64,000 nucleotides of DNA from Gammaproteobacteria bacterium (GTDB lineage: Bacteria > Pseudomonadota > Gammaproteobacteria > Burkholderiales > Rhodocyclaceae), in contig JARFTX010000004.1 in assembly GCA_029289265.1 (NCBI GenBank), positions 1 to 64,000 on the forward strand, written 5' to 3'. Of this stretch, positions 8,267 through 18,405 are shown piece after piece (the first letter of the stretch is position 1; every line of letters begins with the position of its first letter). Under the pieces are notes generated by a model. That model ran no database searches. It worked only from the letters and a program-made list of their open reading frames with translations, and was not told where the DNA came from. The position numbers and the translations under genes were made by a program.

Positions 8267-9988
8267 ATGCGCGCCAGCAGATTCTTTATCTCCACCCAGA
8301 AAGAAGCCCCGGCCGACGCCGAGGTCACGAGCCAGAAGCTGATGTTGCGCGCCGGGATGATCCGCAAGATCGCCGCCGGCATCTACACCTGGATGCCGAT
8401 GGGACTGCGCTCGCTGCGCAAGGTCGAGGCGATCGTGCGCGAGGAGATGAATCGGGCCGGCGCGGTCGAAGTGCTGATGCCCGCCGTGCAGCCGGCCGAG
8501 CTGTGGCAGGAGTCGGGTCGTTGGGAGTTCTACGGGCCGGAGCTGCTGCGTCTGAAGGATCGCCATCAGCGCGACTTCGTCATCGGGCCGACCCACGAAG
8601 AGGTGATCACGGATGTCGCGCGCCGCGAGTTGAAGAGCTACCGCCAGTTGCCCCGCCACTTCTATCAGATTCAGACCAAGTTCCGTGACGAGATCCGGCC
8701 GCGCTTCGGCGTCATGCGCGGCCGCGAATTCACGATGAAGGACGGCTACTCGTTCCACGCCTCGTTCGAGGACCTGCAGCGCGAGTACGGCAACATGTAC
8801 GACACCTATACGCGCATCTTCACCCGGCTCGGCCTCGAGTTCCGTGCGGTGGCTGCGGACACAGGCTCGATCGGCGGCACCGGCTCGCACGAGTTCCACG
8901 TCATTGCCGACACCGGGGAGGATGAGATCGCCTACTGTCCGCAGTCGGACTACGCCGCAAACGTCGAGCTCGCCGAGGGACCGCACTGCGCGAACCCGCG
9001 TCCGCAGCCCGGCCGGGCGCTCGACAAGGTGCACACGCCCGGCGTGAAAACCATCGCTGAGCTCGCCGCGTTTCTTGCGATTCCGGTCGAGACCACGGTC
9101 AAGGCCGTGGTCGTCGAGGCCGACGAGGCGTCGGGCGGGCAGCCGGTGCTGCTGATGCTGCGCGGCGACCACACCTTGAACGAGATCAAGGCGCAGAAGG
9201 TCGCCGGTCTGCGCGATCCGCTCACCTTCGCCAGCCCCGAGGACTTGCGCGCCGCCTTCGGCGCCGGTCCCGGCTCGCTGGGCCCGATCGGTTTTCCGGG
9301 CCGCGTCGTCATGGACCGCGCCGTGGTGGGCATGGCCGACTTCGTGATCGGCGCCAACGAGGACGACTGGCATTACGTTGGGGCGAACATCGAGCGCGAT
9401 TTTCCCGAGCCCGAGATCGCCGATCTGCGCAACGTCGTGGCGGGCGACGCCTCGCCGGACGGCCGAGGCACCCTCGAGTTGTGCCGCGGCATCGAGGTCG
9501 GACACATCTTTCAGCTCCGCACCAAGTACTCCGAGGCCATGGGCTGCCGTTTCCTCGACGAGAACGGGCGCGAGCAGGTGATGGAAATGGGCTGCTACGG
9601 CATCGGGGTGACCCGCATTCTCGGCGCTGCGATCGAGCAGAACAACGACGCGCGCGGCATCGTCTGGCCCGAGGCGATCGCGCCCTTCGAGGTCGTGATC
9701 TGTCCCGTCGGCTGGGGCAAGTCAGAGACGGTCCGGGCCGAGGCCGAGCGCCTTCACACGTCACTGCTGCAGGCCGGCGCCGACGTGATCCTCGACGATC
9801 GCGACGAGCGTCCCGGCGTGATGTTCGCCGACTGGGAGCTGATCGGGGTGCCGCACCGTATCGTCGTCGGCGACCGCGGGCTGAAGGACGGCGTGGTCGA
9901 GTACCAAGGTCGGCGTGACGCCGAGGCGACGCGCGTCGCGCTCGGCGAGATCGCCAGGTTCGTGCACGGCCGGTTGCAGCGGTGCTGA
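8267..9988 (+). CDS. proS: Prolyl-tRNA synthetase
   Basis: Class II synthetase of 573 residues, the length of the bacterial ProS type with an inserted editing domain. Motif 1 region is near 70-85, motif 2 includes [17 protein letters not shown], and motif 3 is [13 protein letters not shown]. The insertion between motifs 2 and 3 (about 225-405) is the YbaK-like domain that hydrolyses Ala-tRNA-Pro. I chose the ATG at 8267 (MRASRFF) by family alignment; an in-frame ATG 15 bases upstream also exists. It is divergent from rppH and overlaps the downstream transglycosylase gene. Confidence 0.97.
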   Translation: MRASRFFISTQKEAPADAEVTSQKLMLRAGMIRKIAAGIYTWMPMGLRSLRKVEAIVREEMNRAGAVEVLMPAVQPAELWQESGRWEFYGPELLRLKDRHQRDFVIGPTHEEVITDVARRELKSYRQLPRHFYQIQTKFRDEIRPRFGVMRGREFTMKDGYSFHASFEDLQREYGNMYDTYTRIFTRLGLEFRAVAADTGSIGGTGSHEFHVIADTGEDEIAYCPQSDYAANVELAEGPHCANPRPQPGRALDKVHTPGVKTIAELAAFLAIPVETTVKAVVVEADEASGGQPVLLMLRGDHTLNEIKAQKVAGLRDPLTFASPEDLRAAFGAGPGSLGPIGFPGRVVMDRAVVGMADFVIGANEDDWHYVGANIERDFPEPEIADLRNVVAGDASPDGRGTLELCRGIEVGHIFQLRTKYSEAMGCRFLDENGREQVMEMGCYGIGVTRILGAAIEQNNDARGIVWPEAIAPFEVVICPVGWGKSETVRAEAERLHTSLLQAGADVILDDRDERPGVMFADWELIGVPHRIVVGDRGLKDGVVEYQGRRDAEATRVALGEIARFVHGRLQRC

Positions 9989-10686
9989 CCGAAGCCGCAC
10001 CGCTCACCCACTGCCGAGCGCGCCCTGGGCGCGCCGGCATCCTAGCGGCCGTCCGCGCCGCGGCCCTGAGTCTGGCCCTGCTCGCCGTGAGCGGCGGGGC
10101 CATCGGCGGAAATCAGCAATACGAGCCGATGTCGGCGAGCGTGCGCGCAGCCTTGCACGCGGCAATCAGCGACAGTGCCGCGCCGCAGCTTCTGATCGCC
10201 GATCCGGTGGAGAGCGAGCACTGGCTTGCCGAGATGTCGCGCCGGCTGGAGCGGCGCATCCCCGATGTGCGTTATCGCACGGAGCTGCTCACGACCATTC
10301 ACTACGAGGCGACTCGCGCTGGTCTCGATCCGCAACTCGTGCTCGCCGTCATCCAGGTCGAAAGCGCCTTTCGCAAGTACGCGGTGTCGCATGCCGGGGC
10401 GCGCGGCTACATGCAGGTCATGCCATTCTGGATCGACGTGATCGGCCGGCCCGACGACAACCTCTTTCACATGCGCTCGAATCTGCGGTACGGCTGCACC
10501 ATCCTGCGCCACTACCTCGACATCGAGAAGGGCGACCTGTTCAGGGCGCTCGGCCGCTACAACGGCAGTCTGGGCCGCGCGCAGTATCCCAATCTGGTCC
10601 GCACGGCCTGGGAAAACAGCTGGGCCTACGAACCGCCGCGCGTCACCGCGCGCACTGAAAACGCAACGGGGGCGCAGGCGCACTGA
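9982..10686 (+). CDS. Lytic transglycosylase (SLT domain)
   Basis: Predicted periplasmic muramidase that cleaves peptidoglycan glycan strands with 1,6-anhydro product formation. The 234-residue protein has an N-terminal hydrophobic segment (about 20-42) and an SLT domain from about 100. The catalytic glutamate is E127 in VIQVESAF, followed by the [10 protein letters not shown] motif. It begins with a GTG at 9982 that overlaps the last codons of proS by seven bases, so it is probably co-translated with proS. Confidence 0.9.
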   Translation: MLTEAAPLTHCRARPGRAGILAAVRAAALSLALLAVSGGAIGGNQQYEPMSASVRAALHAAISDSAAPQLLIADPVESEHWLAEMSRRLERRIPDVRYRTELLTTIHYEATRAGLDPQLVLAVIQVESAFRKYAVSHAGARGYMQVMPFWIDVIGRPDDNLFHMRSNLRYGCTILRHYLDIEKGDLFRALGRYNGSLGRAQYPNLVRTAWENSWAYEPPRVTARTENATGAQAH

Positions 10687-10722
10687 ATCGCGCCGGCGCC
10701 CCCGGATCGGATCGAGGGTCGA

Positions 10723-11349
10723 TCAGTTGCCCGATTCGACCACCTTCATCGGGCTGACCGACGCGCCGCTGCCGCCCGTCGCGGCCTTGGCCGCCGCGGA
10801 CGAGTCGATGGCCTTGACGTCACCCGAGATCTCGCCGCCCTCTTCGATCAGGATCTTGCCGTAGCGGATTTTTCCGCTGACGCGCCCGGTCGCGTGGATG
10901 ACGAGTTGACTGCGAGCGGTCAGTTCACCGTCGAACTGGCCAAAGATCTCGGCCACGTCGATGCCGACGGTGCCGGAGAAGGCGCCTTTCTCCGCAATGC
11001 GCAGCACGCGACTATCCATGGTCGCCTCGACCCGACCCTCGACGACGAGGATGTCGCAATCGAGGATCTCGGCGCCCTTCAGCTTGACGTTGGGGCCGAC
11101 GATCAGGCTGCTGTCGCCCCCCTGCACCGCCATGTCCTTTTCGTTCTTGTCGCTGACCGGCTGCTCCGTCGCTGCGGACTGCGTGCCGAAGGGTGACGAG
11201 GTGCTGTTCATGCCGAACTCCTTGCGTGCCGGGGTCGTTTCGTTCAAGGTCGATGCAGCGCCGGGTGTCTGCCCCCCGGGTACGAGGCGTCCGCCTCGGG
11301 GTGTTTGCGGTTCGGTGGCTTTGGGGAACAGGCTGGGCTTGCTGAACAT
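10723..11349 (-). CDS. Bactofilin (polymer-forming cytoskeletal protein)
   Basis: Bactofilins self-assemble into filaments that organise cell-wall enzymes. The 208-residue protein has a Pro/Thr/Gly-rich disordered N-terminus (about 1-75), then a DUF583 right-handed beta-helix (about 80-180) with the typical repeating hydrophobic/glycine pattern, and a disordered Ala/Ser tail. The ATG at 11349 has GAGGAGAA just upstream. It faces the lytic transglycosylase gene convergently, which fits a cell-wall theme but does not prove a link. Confidence 0.88.
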   Translation of the reverse strand: MFSKPSLFPKATEPQTPRGGRLVPGGQTPGAASTLNETTPARKEFGMNSTSSPFGTQSAATEQPVSDKNEKDMAVQGGDSSLIVGPNVKLKGAEILDCDILVVEGRVEATMDSRVLRIAEKGAFSGTVGIDVAEIFGQFDGELTARSQLVIHATGRVSGKIRYGKILIEEGGEISGDVKAIDSSAAAKAATGGSGASVSPMKVVESGN

Positions 11350-12005
11350 GGCTTCTCCTCGATTGACTCCGGCACGATGGGCTCGCGCCCGCACGCCGAC
11401 GATTGCCGCGGCGCCTCGGGCCGGCCACATTGCCTGCGCGACCTGCCGGCGCGCCTGCGCGGCGCACCGAAGTCACCCATCAGGATCGGCTCCGGTTGGA
11501 ACTCCGGTCCGGTCGCGCTGGCGTGTTCCAGTGTAAGACCAACGCGCTTAGGGGATGGTACAGGTTGTTTCAGAATCGTAAGCGCACGCGCTGAGACGAA
11601 CGGTCGGGACGAGCGGCCGAGCCACACTGCCGGCTCACGGCGCGGCGTGGTCCGGAGCACGAGTATCTCCGAGTAATCAGGGCATTGTCAGGCTCTGACG
11701 AGCGCCGCCCCTCCTCTGCGGGCAGTCCGCGTCAACGAATCCGCTTGAAAGAGTCAGCTCACCGGGTATGCAACGAATGCTTACAACCTTCCGGCATCAC
11801 CTCATGCGATGCGGAAGGAACGGCGGAGAACCGACGGAAACCGAGGCGGAAGGTCAGGTGAAAGGCGCGGTGTCCGGAGGGGCACGCCGTGCAGTTCACG
11901 GGACGTGGCCCCTCACGTCGAGCCGAAGCGGGCTCCCGACGCTACGGGGCGATCCGACGACCCGACTCTGCACCGAACAGGGCGGCATTCACCGCCGCCG
12001 CGCCC
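11350..12005. other. Long gene-free region between tldD and the bactofilin gene
   Basis: This 656-base stretch has no ORF with a recognisable product or ribosome-binding site. It should contain the tldD 3' end and the bactofilin promoter. Visible structure: an imperfect 11-bp hairpin with one bulge (11787-11798 with 11808-11818), and a weak leftward promoter-like pair TTACGA (11581-11576) and TACCAT (11560-11555) with a short 15-base spacer. Nothing here is firmly assignable. Confidence 0.5.
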
Positions 12006-13451
12006 TCAGGCAGTGCCGCCCACCGTCAGGCCGTCGATGCGCAGGGTCGGCTGTCCGACACCGACCGGCACGCTCTGGCCGTCCTTGCCGCAGGTACCGA
12101 CCCCGGGGTCGAGCGCCATGTCGGTGCCGATCATCGACACCCGGGTCAGGACGTCCGGCCCGTTGCCGATCAGCATCGCGCCCTTGACCGGGCGGGTAAC
12201 CTTGCCGCCTTCGATCAGATAGGCCTCCGAGGTCGAGAACACGAACTTGCCCGAGGTGATATCGACCTGTCCGCCGCCGAAATTGACGGCGTACAACCCT
12301 TTCTCGACCGAGCGGATGATCTCCTGCGGGTCCTTGTCACCATTGAGCATGTAGGTGTTGGTCATGCGCGGCATGGGCAGGTGGGCGTAGGACTCGCGCC
12401 GGCCGTTGCCGGTCGGTGCCACGCCCATGAGGCGCGCGTTATGGGTGTCCTGCATGTAGCCGGTAAGCACGCCGTCCTCGATCAGCACGGTGCGCTCGGT
12501 CGGCGTGCCCTCGTCGTCGACGGTGAGCGAGCCCCGACGATCCGGGAGGGTGCCGTCGTCGACCACGGTGACGCCACGTGCCGCGACCTGCTCGCCTATG
12601 CGGTCCGAGAACGCCGAGCTGCCCTTGCGATTGAAGTCCCCCTCCAGCCCGTGGCCGATCGCCTCGTGCAGCAGGATGCCCGGCCAGCCGGGGCCGAGCA
12701 CCACCGTCATGGTCCCGGCCGGGGCCGGATCGGCCGCGAGGTTGGTGCGCGCCTGATGGACGGCCGCGTACGCGTACTCGCGCAGTCGCGCATCGGTGAA
12801 ATAACCGTAGTCGAAGCGTCCGCCGCCGCCGGCGCTGCCTTGCTCGCGCTTGCCGCCGTCTTCCATGATGACGGTAACCGAGACCCGTACCAGCGGCCGG
12901 ACGTCGGCCGCCATGTGGCCGTCGCTGCGGGCGACCAGGACGACCTCCCAGGATCCACTGATGTGGGCCATGACCTGGGTGACGCGGTTGTCCTCGGCGC
13001 GCGCGAAGCCTTCGAGGCGCTCGAGCAGACTCACCTTGGCGGTGTCGTCGAGCGAGCCGAGGGGATCGACGCCGCGATAGAGCGCCGGCGGCGGCGCCCG
13101 GCGGGCGATCGCGACCGAGCGGGCGGCGCCGGCGTCGGCGATCGCCCGACTCGCCTCGGCGGCTGCGACGAGGGCCGGCAGCGAGATATCGTCGGAATAG
13201 GCAAAGGCGGTCTTTTCGGCGCTGATGGCTCGCACGCCGACGCCCTGCTCGATGTTGAAGCTGCCCGACTTGACGATGCCTTCCTCGAGGCTCCAGCCCT
13301 CGGAGCGGTGGTACTGGAAGTACAGGTCCGCATAGTCGAGGCGGTGGCGCAAAAGCTTGCCGAATACCGATTCGATGCCGGCCAGATCGACTTCATAAGG
13401 GCTCAGCAGAAAGCGGTCGGCGGTGGCGAGGGCGTCTTGGTGCATGCTCAT
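12006..13451 (-). CDS. tldD: Metalloprotease TldD
   Basis: Catalytic subunit of the TldD/PmbA (TldE) cytoplasmic protease, known for degrading unfolded peptides and for CcdA and microcin processing in enterics. It has 481 residues, the length of E. coli TldD. The zinc motif HExxxH is at H262-H267 (HEAIGH). Two ATGs (13451 and 13445) are possible starts; neither has a strong ribosome-binding site. It is the last gene of the leftward yhdP-amidase-tldD block; its partner pmbA lies at 47248. Confidence 0.96.
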   Translation of the reverse strand: MSMHQDALATADRFLLSPYEVDLAGIESVFGKLLRHRLDYADLYFQYHRSEGWSLEEGIVKSGSFNIEQGVGVRAISAEKTAFAYSDDISLPALVAAAEASRAIADAGAARSVAIARRAPPPALYRGVDPLGSLDDTAKVSLLERLEGFARAEDNRVTQVMAHISGSWEVVLVARSDGHMAADVRPLVRVSVTVIMEDGGKREQGSAGGGGRFDYGYFTDARLREYAYAAVHQARTNLAADPAPAGTMTVVLGPGWPGILLHEAIGHGLEGDFNRKGSSAFSDRIGEQVAARGVTVVDDGTLPDRRGSLTVDDEGTPTERTVLIEDGVLTGYMQDTHNARLMGVAPTGNGRRESYAHLPMPRMTNTYMLNGDKDPQEIIRSVEKGLYAVNFGGGQVDITSGKFVFSTSEAYLIEGGKVTRPVKGAMLIGNGPDVLTRVSMIGTDMALDPGVGTCGKDGQSVPVGVGQPTLRIDGLTVGGTA

Positions 13452-13554
13452 GTTCGGTCCAGTGTCGGGGGAACGTGTTTCGGTTGAGACCCCGTCGGTA
13501 AGAAATCGATCGCCCGGGCGCCGCGGACACGACTCCTGCCGCGGGCTCAGATAT

Positions 13555-14388
13555 TCAGGTGCCGCCGCCCAGGCAGCGATGCGCGAGTGCGGGCAAGCTC
13601 TGACGAATCGCGGCAATCCGCTCCGGATCGAGATCCGCCACCACCACGCCCGCCCCTTCGTCACGGCAGGCGAGCACTTCGCCCCACGGGTCGGCAATCA
13701 GCGTGTGGCCCCAGGTCACGCGGCCGCTCGGGTGACGTCCACCCTGGGCCGGCGCCAGCACGTAGCACTGGTTCTCGATCGCGCGCGCGCGCAGCAACAC
13801 TTCCCAATGCGCTCGCCCGGTGGTGTGCGTGAAGGCGGCCGGCACCACGATCAGGCTCACCTCGCCCATCGCCCGGTACAACTCGGGAAAGCGCAGATCG
13901 TAGCAGACCGACAGGCCGACGCGGCCGAATGGAGCGTCGAACGCCACGACGCGGCCGCCCGGCTCGATGGTCGCGGCCTCGTCGTAGCGCTCTTCGCCCC
14001 GGCTGAAGCCGAACAGGTGGATCTTGTCGTAACGGGCCACGCATTCGCCGCGATCGTCGAACACGAGTGTGCTGTTGCGCACCTTGTCCTCGGCCTCGGC
14101 CACCAGCGGCACGGTGCCGCCGACCAGCCAGACGCCATGCCGCTGCGCCGCCTCACGCAGGAAGTCCTGCAGCGGCCCTCGCCCCTCGGGTTCGCGGATC
14201 GCGACCTTGGCGCGCTCGTCGGCGCTGATCAGCGCGAAATACTCGGGCAGGGCCACCAGCCGCGCGCCGGCATCGGCCGCTTCGGCGATCAGGCCGCCCA
14301 CGACACGCAGGTTCTCCGCGACGTCGGGGCCGGATACCGTCTGGACCGCGGCGATGCGTACCGTCTGCGGCGAAAGCGTATGGGTCAT
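13555..14388 (-). CDS. Carbon-nitrogen hydrolase (Nit1/YbeM-like amidase)
   Basis: Nitrilase-superfamily amidase of 277 residues with the complete catalytic triad: E49 (LPEYF), K122 (YDKIHLF) and C162 ([10 protein letters not shown]). The motifs match the Nit branch, some members of which hydrolyse deaminated glutathione to repair a metabolic by-product; that substrate is inferred. It sits between yhdP and tldD, 12 bases after yhdP, a linkage seen in many betaproteobacteria. Confidence 0.88.
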   Translation of the reverse strand: MTHTLSPQTVRIAAVQTVSGPDVAENLRVVGGLIAEAADAGARLVALPEYFALISADERAKVAIREPEGRGPLQDFLREAAQRHGVWLVGGTVPLVAEAEDKVRNSTLVFDDRGECVARYDKIHLFGFSRGEERYDEAATIEPGGRVVAFDAPFGRVGLSVCYDLRFPELYRAMGEVSLIVVPAAFTHTTGRAHWEVLLRARAIENQCYVLAPAQGGRHPSGRVTWGHTLIADPWGEVLACRDEGAGVVVADLDPERIAAIRQSLPALAHRCLGGGT

Positions 14389-14400
14389 GGCATCCCCCCC

Positions 14401-17400
14401 TCATTCGTTGGCCGCGCCGCCGGGGCGCGATTCGGCGCCGAGCTTTTCCACCTTCGGATCGGCCCAACCGCCGGTGATGGCGTAGCGGAACGCAAACATG
14501 CGCTCGATCGGATCGCTGAGGGCTTTCTGCGCCAGGTAGGCGATGACCCCGGCGACCGGATTGATGAGCCCTGCGGCTGCGCCGATCGCCACGCCTTCCG
14601 ACAGCGTCGGCTGCACCGTCACGTTCAAGTCCTGCGTCTCGTGGGCGACATCTGCCGAGCCGCTGATCCAGATCCGCGCCGATGGCCCGGCGATGTGCAG
14701 ATCATCGGTGCGCAGCACGCCCGCCTCCACGCCCATGCTGCCCGAGATGCGGTCGAAGGCGAACCCCTCGCTGAAGACATCGCGAAAGTCCAGGGTCAGG
14801 CGGCGCGGCAGTGACTGCAGGCTGAGCACGCCGAGCAGGCGTCCCATACCGGGGTCGAGCTGCCGAAACTGCCCGTCGCGGGCATCGAGGCGAATCTGTC
14901 CACGGAGCGTTGGATAGTCGATACGGGTCGGAGCGCCGCGCCAGGCGACCGTGCCGGCCATTTCGGCCCGGCCCCGGCGCACGGCCTCGGGATAGCCGAG
15001 ACGCTCGAGCAGGCGACCGATATCGTCGGCCTCGAGCGCGAACTCCAGTTCGGTGAGGGGGTTGAACCCTGGTCGCCAGCGCCCCGACCCCTTGAGGACC
15101 GCATCGACGCTGGTAAGTGCCAGCGAGCCGAGTTCCCAGAGTCCGTCGCGGTTGGCCGCCTGAAGCTCGAGTCGCCCCATGTCCATGCCGCGCAGCGTGA
15201 ACTGCTCGGCGACGATGTCGAGTGCGGGCAATCGACGCGGCGGCTCCTCTCCCGCAAGCTCCGCCGACTGGCCACTGCCCCCTTCGGTGCCGATCGCCAG
15301 GCGCGCAAGCCGGGCGATCAACGCCCCGTCTCCAGCGCTGCGCCAGTCGAAACTGCCCACGACCTGCTCGCTGGTGATGCTTCCGGTCCACCCCCGGGCA
15401 TCGGCGACCGCGGCCAGTTCGACATTGGCCAGCCTATGCGCCCCGGCTGTCAGGCGCCCGACGCGCGCGTCGAGCCGCGTGAGTCTCGGCCCCGTGACCG
15501 CCCCTTCGGCCGGCCCAAGCTGTGCAAAGACGGCTCGCCAGGCATCGACATCGAATTCGTCCAGATTTGCCCGCAGCATGAGACCGTCGGGCGAGGTCTC
15601 GAGCGGCGCGAACAGCGCGAGGCCGGCGCGCTCGACCCGCCGCTCGGCGGCACTTCGCCGGCTGACCATCTCGAGCAGCGCCCGGTCGGCAAGCTCGACG
15701 CGCAGGCGCTCGCGGCCATCGCTGCGCGGCCATTCAAGGCGCAGACTCATGGGCCAGGTTTCGGCTGCGCGCTTGTTGAAGGGATGCGGCAGGCTCGAGG
15801 ACAGGCCGGCCAGGCGCGAACCGATCGCAATCGTCGTCACCCCGGCACCGATCTCGATATCGCCCTGCCACGCGACCGTGCCCGACAGATGCTCGAGCAG
15901 GGGCCAGTCGAACGACTGCCGCAGCACGCGCACGGCTGCACCGCCCTCGACCCGGAAACGCACGCCGCCGGTATCCGGGGTCTGTGCGGTCAGCCGCAGC
16001 GGCTCACCGAGAAATCGCCCCGATGCTTCGGGGATCTCGAGCTCGTTCCCGGTGAAGCGCAGCCGGCCCGCGGCATCCGTGAGCGGCGGCAGGTCTGGCA
16101 TCAGCGTCAGCCGGTTGGCGCCGAAGCGGTACTCGCCGCGCACAGTGGTGGCGCCGAGGTCGTGCAGCGGCATGACCAGCCTGAGATCGAGCGTTCCCCG
16201 CCCCTCGGCACGAATGTCGTCGGTCAGACCCGAAAGTCGCGCCGAGACCGGACTTGCGGCGACGAAGCGCAGGAACTCGGCGGTCGGCCCGCTCGCCCGT
16301 CCGGTGATCGTCATCGGCTTGCCGACACGGGTATCGAGATCGGGCAATTCGGCGACGACCTGGCTCAAGGCGACACCGAAAATGCGCGCACGCTCGGCGA
16401 GAATCTTCAGCCCGGGTCCTTCGAAGCGCAGCTCGGCATCGATCGCCTCGATCGCCGGCCATCCCTCGGCATAGTCGAGCTTCGCACCGGAGACGCGGGT
16501 CGTGACCAGGAACTGGCCGCTGGTGCCGTCACGGAACGGGAACTCGTCGAGCGGCCCCTTGAGGCGCAGCCGGGCATCCGGGACGGCGCCGCCGCTGAGG
16601 CTGCGGCGCAGCCAGCTCCGCGTGTACTCGCCCACGCCCCAGGGAAGATAACGCCACACGGCCTCGCCGTCGGCGCGGGTGAGGCGGGCCGTGAGGTCGA
16701 TCTCGCCGGCTCCGCTTGCCGCCGGGATGTAGAGCCCGGATGCGGTCCCGGCCGCATCCGGGTTCTCGAAGCTTGCACCGTCGAGCGCAATCTCCAGTCG
16801 GCCTTCGCGTCGCGCCCAGCCGCCTTCGGCCTGCAGCATCGAAAAGCTCATGTGCGCTTCGGGAAACACGGCGGGAAGCTCTAACGACGCGTTCTGACCG
16901 ACCAGCCGGAAACGCCCCCGACTCTCGTCGCCATCAATTTCGCCGGAGAGCCCTTGCACACCCGGCAACACGCCATCTGGATAGACGGCAATGTCGGAGA
17001 AGCGGCTCTGCGCCTTCCACGAAACAGGCCCCGAAACCGGTCCCGTCCAGGCGAAGCGCAAGTCGTCGAGCCGTCCCTGCGGGCCGAGCGCGGCAAGCCG
17101 GATTCGCACGGTGTCATCGAGCGGCAGGCGCTCCGCCAGTTGCGCCAAGGCGGCGATATCGAGGCGGTTCGCACGAAATTCGCCGCCGCCCGCTCCCCCG
17201 TCGGGCGCGTCGCGCAAGGCCAGATCGATGTTCGTCGGTGCGAGCCGGAGCGCGTCGAGCGTGACGAATTCAAGAGCCCGGGTCGCCAGTTCCACTCCGG
17301 CCGGCGAGCGCCGCGCAATCACGCGGCCGCTGGCCTCCTGCAATTCGAGCGGCGGCAGCGCCTCGCCCAGTTGCGTGACCACGTCGGCCAGCGCAACGTC

Positions 17401-18234
17401 GGCGGTCACACCGCGCAGGCCGCCGCCCGCCACATCCGCCCAGGCCCGCACGCCACCACGCCCGACAAGCGGCACCGGATAATCGACCCAGGCGGTCCAA
17501 GCCCCCAGATCGGCATCATCGAGCGCCACATAGACCTGCCCGGCCCAGGTCGCCGGATCCATCGGCCGCAGACTGACCAGATCGCCGCGAATGTCGAGCG
17601 ACGCGGCAAGCGACGCGTCGGGCACGGCGCGCATTCCGAAGCGATAGCGTCCGCCTAGCGCCGAGTAGCGGAAATCGAAACGGTCGAGGCGCAGTTCGGG
17701 GGCGCCGCGCTGGTGGTCGATCCAGCGCAGCGCCGCATCGCGAATCACGATCTCGCGCTGGCCGAGCAACCATCCCGAGAACCCCGCCCCGGTGCCTTCG
17801 CCCTCGATCCCGATTCCCGCGACGAAGAGGCGTCCGTCGGCCGACCGATGCACCGACAGCTCCGGCGAGAAGATCACCAACTGATGAAAGTGGGCCTGGC
17901 CGCGCAACAACGACGACCAGGCGAGCGTCGCATCGACGGATTCAAGGCGCAGCGCGCGATCCCCGGAGCGATCGTGCACCGTCAATCCGGCCATGTGCAG
18001 TCGTGGCCGCCCGTGCGACCAGTCCGCGGCCAGCGCCTCGATCGCAACCGGCAGCCCGATGGCATGACTGAGAGCCGCAATGACCTGTGGCCGGTAGGTG
18101 TCGATGCGCGGCATCAGCACCTCGCGCACGACCAGAAATAGCAGTCCGAGCGCAAAGTACGCGATGGCCAGTCCGGTGCCGGCGATCCGCAGCCATCGTG
18201 TCGTCGGGGATGGCATGGCGCCCTGTTGAGACAT
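14401..18234 (-). CDS. yhdP: YhdP family AsmA-like protein
   Basis: Very large (1,277 residues) inner-membrane-anchored, AsmA-like protein. In E. coli YhdP, with TamB and YdbH, is implicated in moving phospholipids to the outer membrane. One hydrophobic segment near residues 15-38 anchors a long repetitive beta-rich periplasmic part, with DUF3971-type and C-terminal AsmA-like regions. I chose the ATG at 18234; a second ATG at 18216 has AGGG upstream and is equally plausible. The open frame upstream overlaps divergent glnE and is not coding. It heads the block with the amidase and tldD, as yhdP-tldD is linked in E. coli. Confidence 0.9.
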   Translation of the reverse strand: MSQQGAMPSPTTRWLRIAGTGLAIAYFALGLLFLVVREVLMPRIDTYRPQVIAALSHAIGLPVAIEALAADWSHGRPRLHMAGLTVHDRSGDRALRLESVDATLAWSSLLRGQAHFHQLVIFSPELSVHRSADGRLFVAGIGIEGEGTGAGFSGWLLGQREIVIRDAALRWIDHQRGAPELRLDRFDFRYSALGGRYRFGMRAVPDASLAASLDIRGDLVSLRPMDPATWAGQVYVALDDADLGAWTAWVDYPVPLVGRGGVRAWADVAGGGLRGVTADVALADVVTQLGEALPPLELQEASGRVIARRSPAGVELATRALEFVTLDALRLAPTNIDLALRDAPDGGAGGGEFRANRLDIAALAQLAERLPLDDTVRIRLAALGPQGRLDDLRFAWTGPVSGPVSWKAQSRFSDIAVYPDGVLPGVQGLSGEIDGDESRGRFRLVGQNASLELPAVFPEAHMSFSMLQAEGGWARREGRLEIALDGASFENPDAAGTASGLYIPAASGAGEIDLTARLTRADGEAVWRYLPWGVGEYTRSWLRRSLSGGAVPDARLRLKGPLDEFPFRDGTSGQFLVTTRVSGAKLDYAEGWPAIEAIDAELRFEGPGLKILAERARIFGVALSQVVAELPDLDTRVGKPMTITGRASGPTAEFLRFVAASPVSARLSGLTDDIRAEGRGTLDLRLVMPLHDLGATTVRGEYRFGANRLTLMPDLPPLTDAAGRLRFTGNELEIPEASGRFLGEPLRLTAQTPDTGGVRFRVEGGAAVRVLRQSFDWPLLEHLSGTVAWQGDIEIGAGVTTIAIGSRLAGLSSSLPHPFNKRAAETWPMSLRLEWPRSDGRERLRVELADRALLEMVSRRSAAERRVERAGLALFAPLETSPDGLMLRANLDEFDVDAWRAVFAQLGPAEGAVTGPRLTRLDARVGRLTAGAHRLANVELAAVADARGWTGSITSEQVVGSFDWRSAGDGALIARLARLAIGTEGGSGQSAELAGEEPPRRLPALDIVAEQFTLRGMDMGRLELQAANRDGLWELGSLALTSVDAVLKGSGRWRPGFNPLTELEFALEADDIGRLLERLGYPEAVRRGRAEMAGTVAWRGAPTRIDYPTLRGQIRLDARDGQFRQLDPGMGRLLGVLSLQSLPRRLTLDFRDVFSEGFAFDRISGSMGVEAGVLRTDDLHIAGPSARIWISGSADVAHETQDLNVTVQPTLSEGVAIGAAAGLINPVAGVIAYLAQKALSDPIERMFAFRYAITGGWADPKVEKLGAESRPGGAANE

Positions 18235-18405
18235 CTCGGATCGATTCGTGTCTTGTTTGAGTCGTTGTCGACACATGCCGTTCAACGGAAGCGGGTCGCG
18301 CTTGGCTACAATCGGCGCATCGGCGCGGGGATCGGTTCCCGGCGTGCGCCTGGCCCGGCATGTGAAATTTTTCACGATTCTATCAACGAACAGGAACCGC
18401 GCCCC

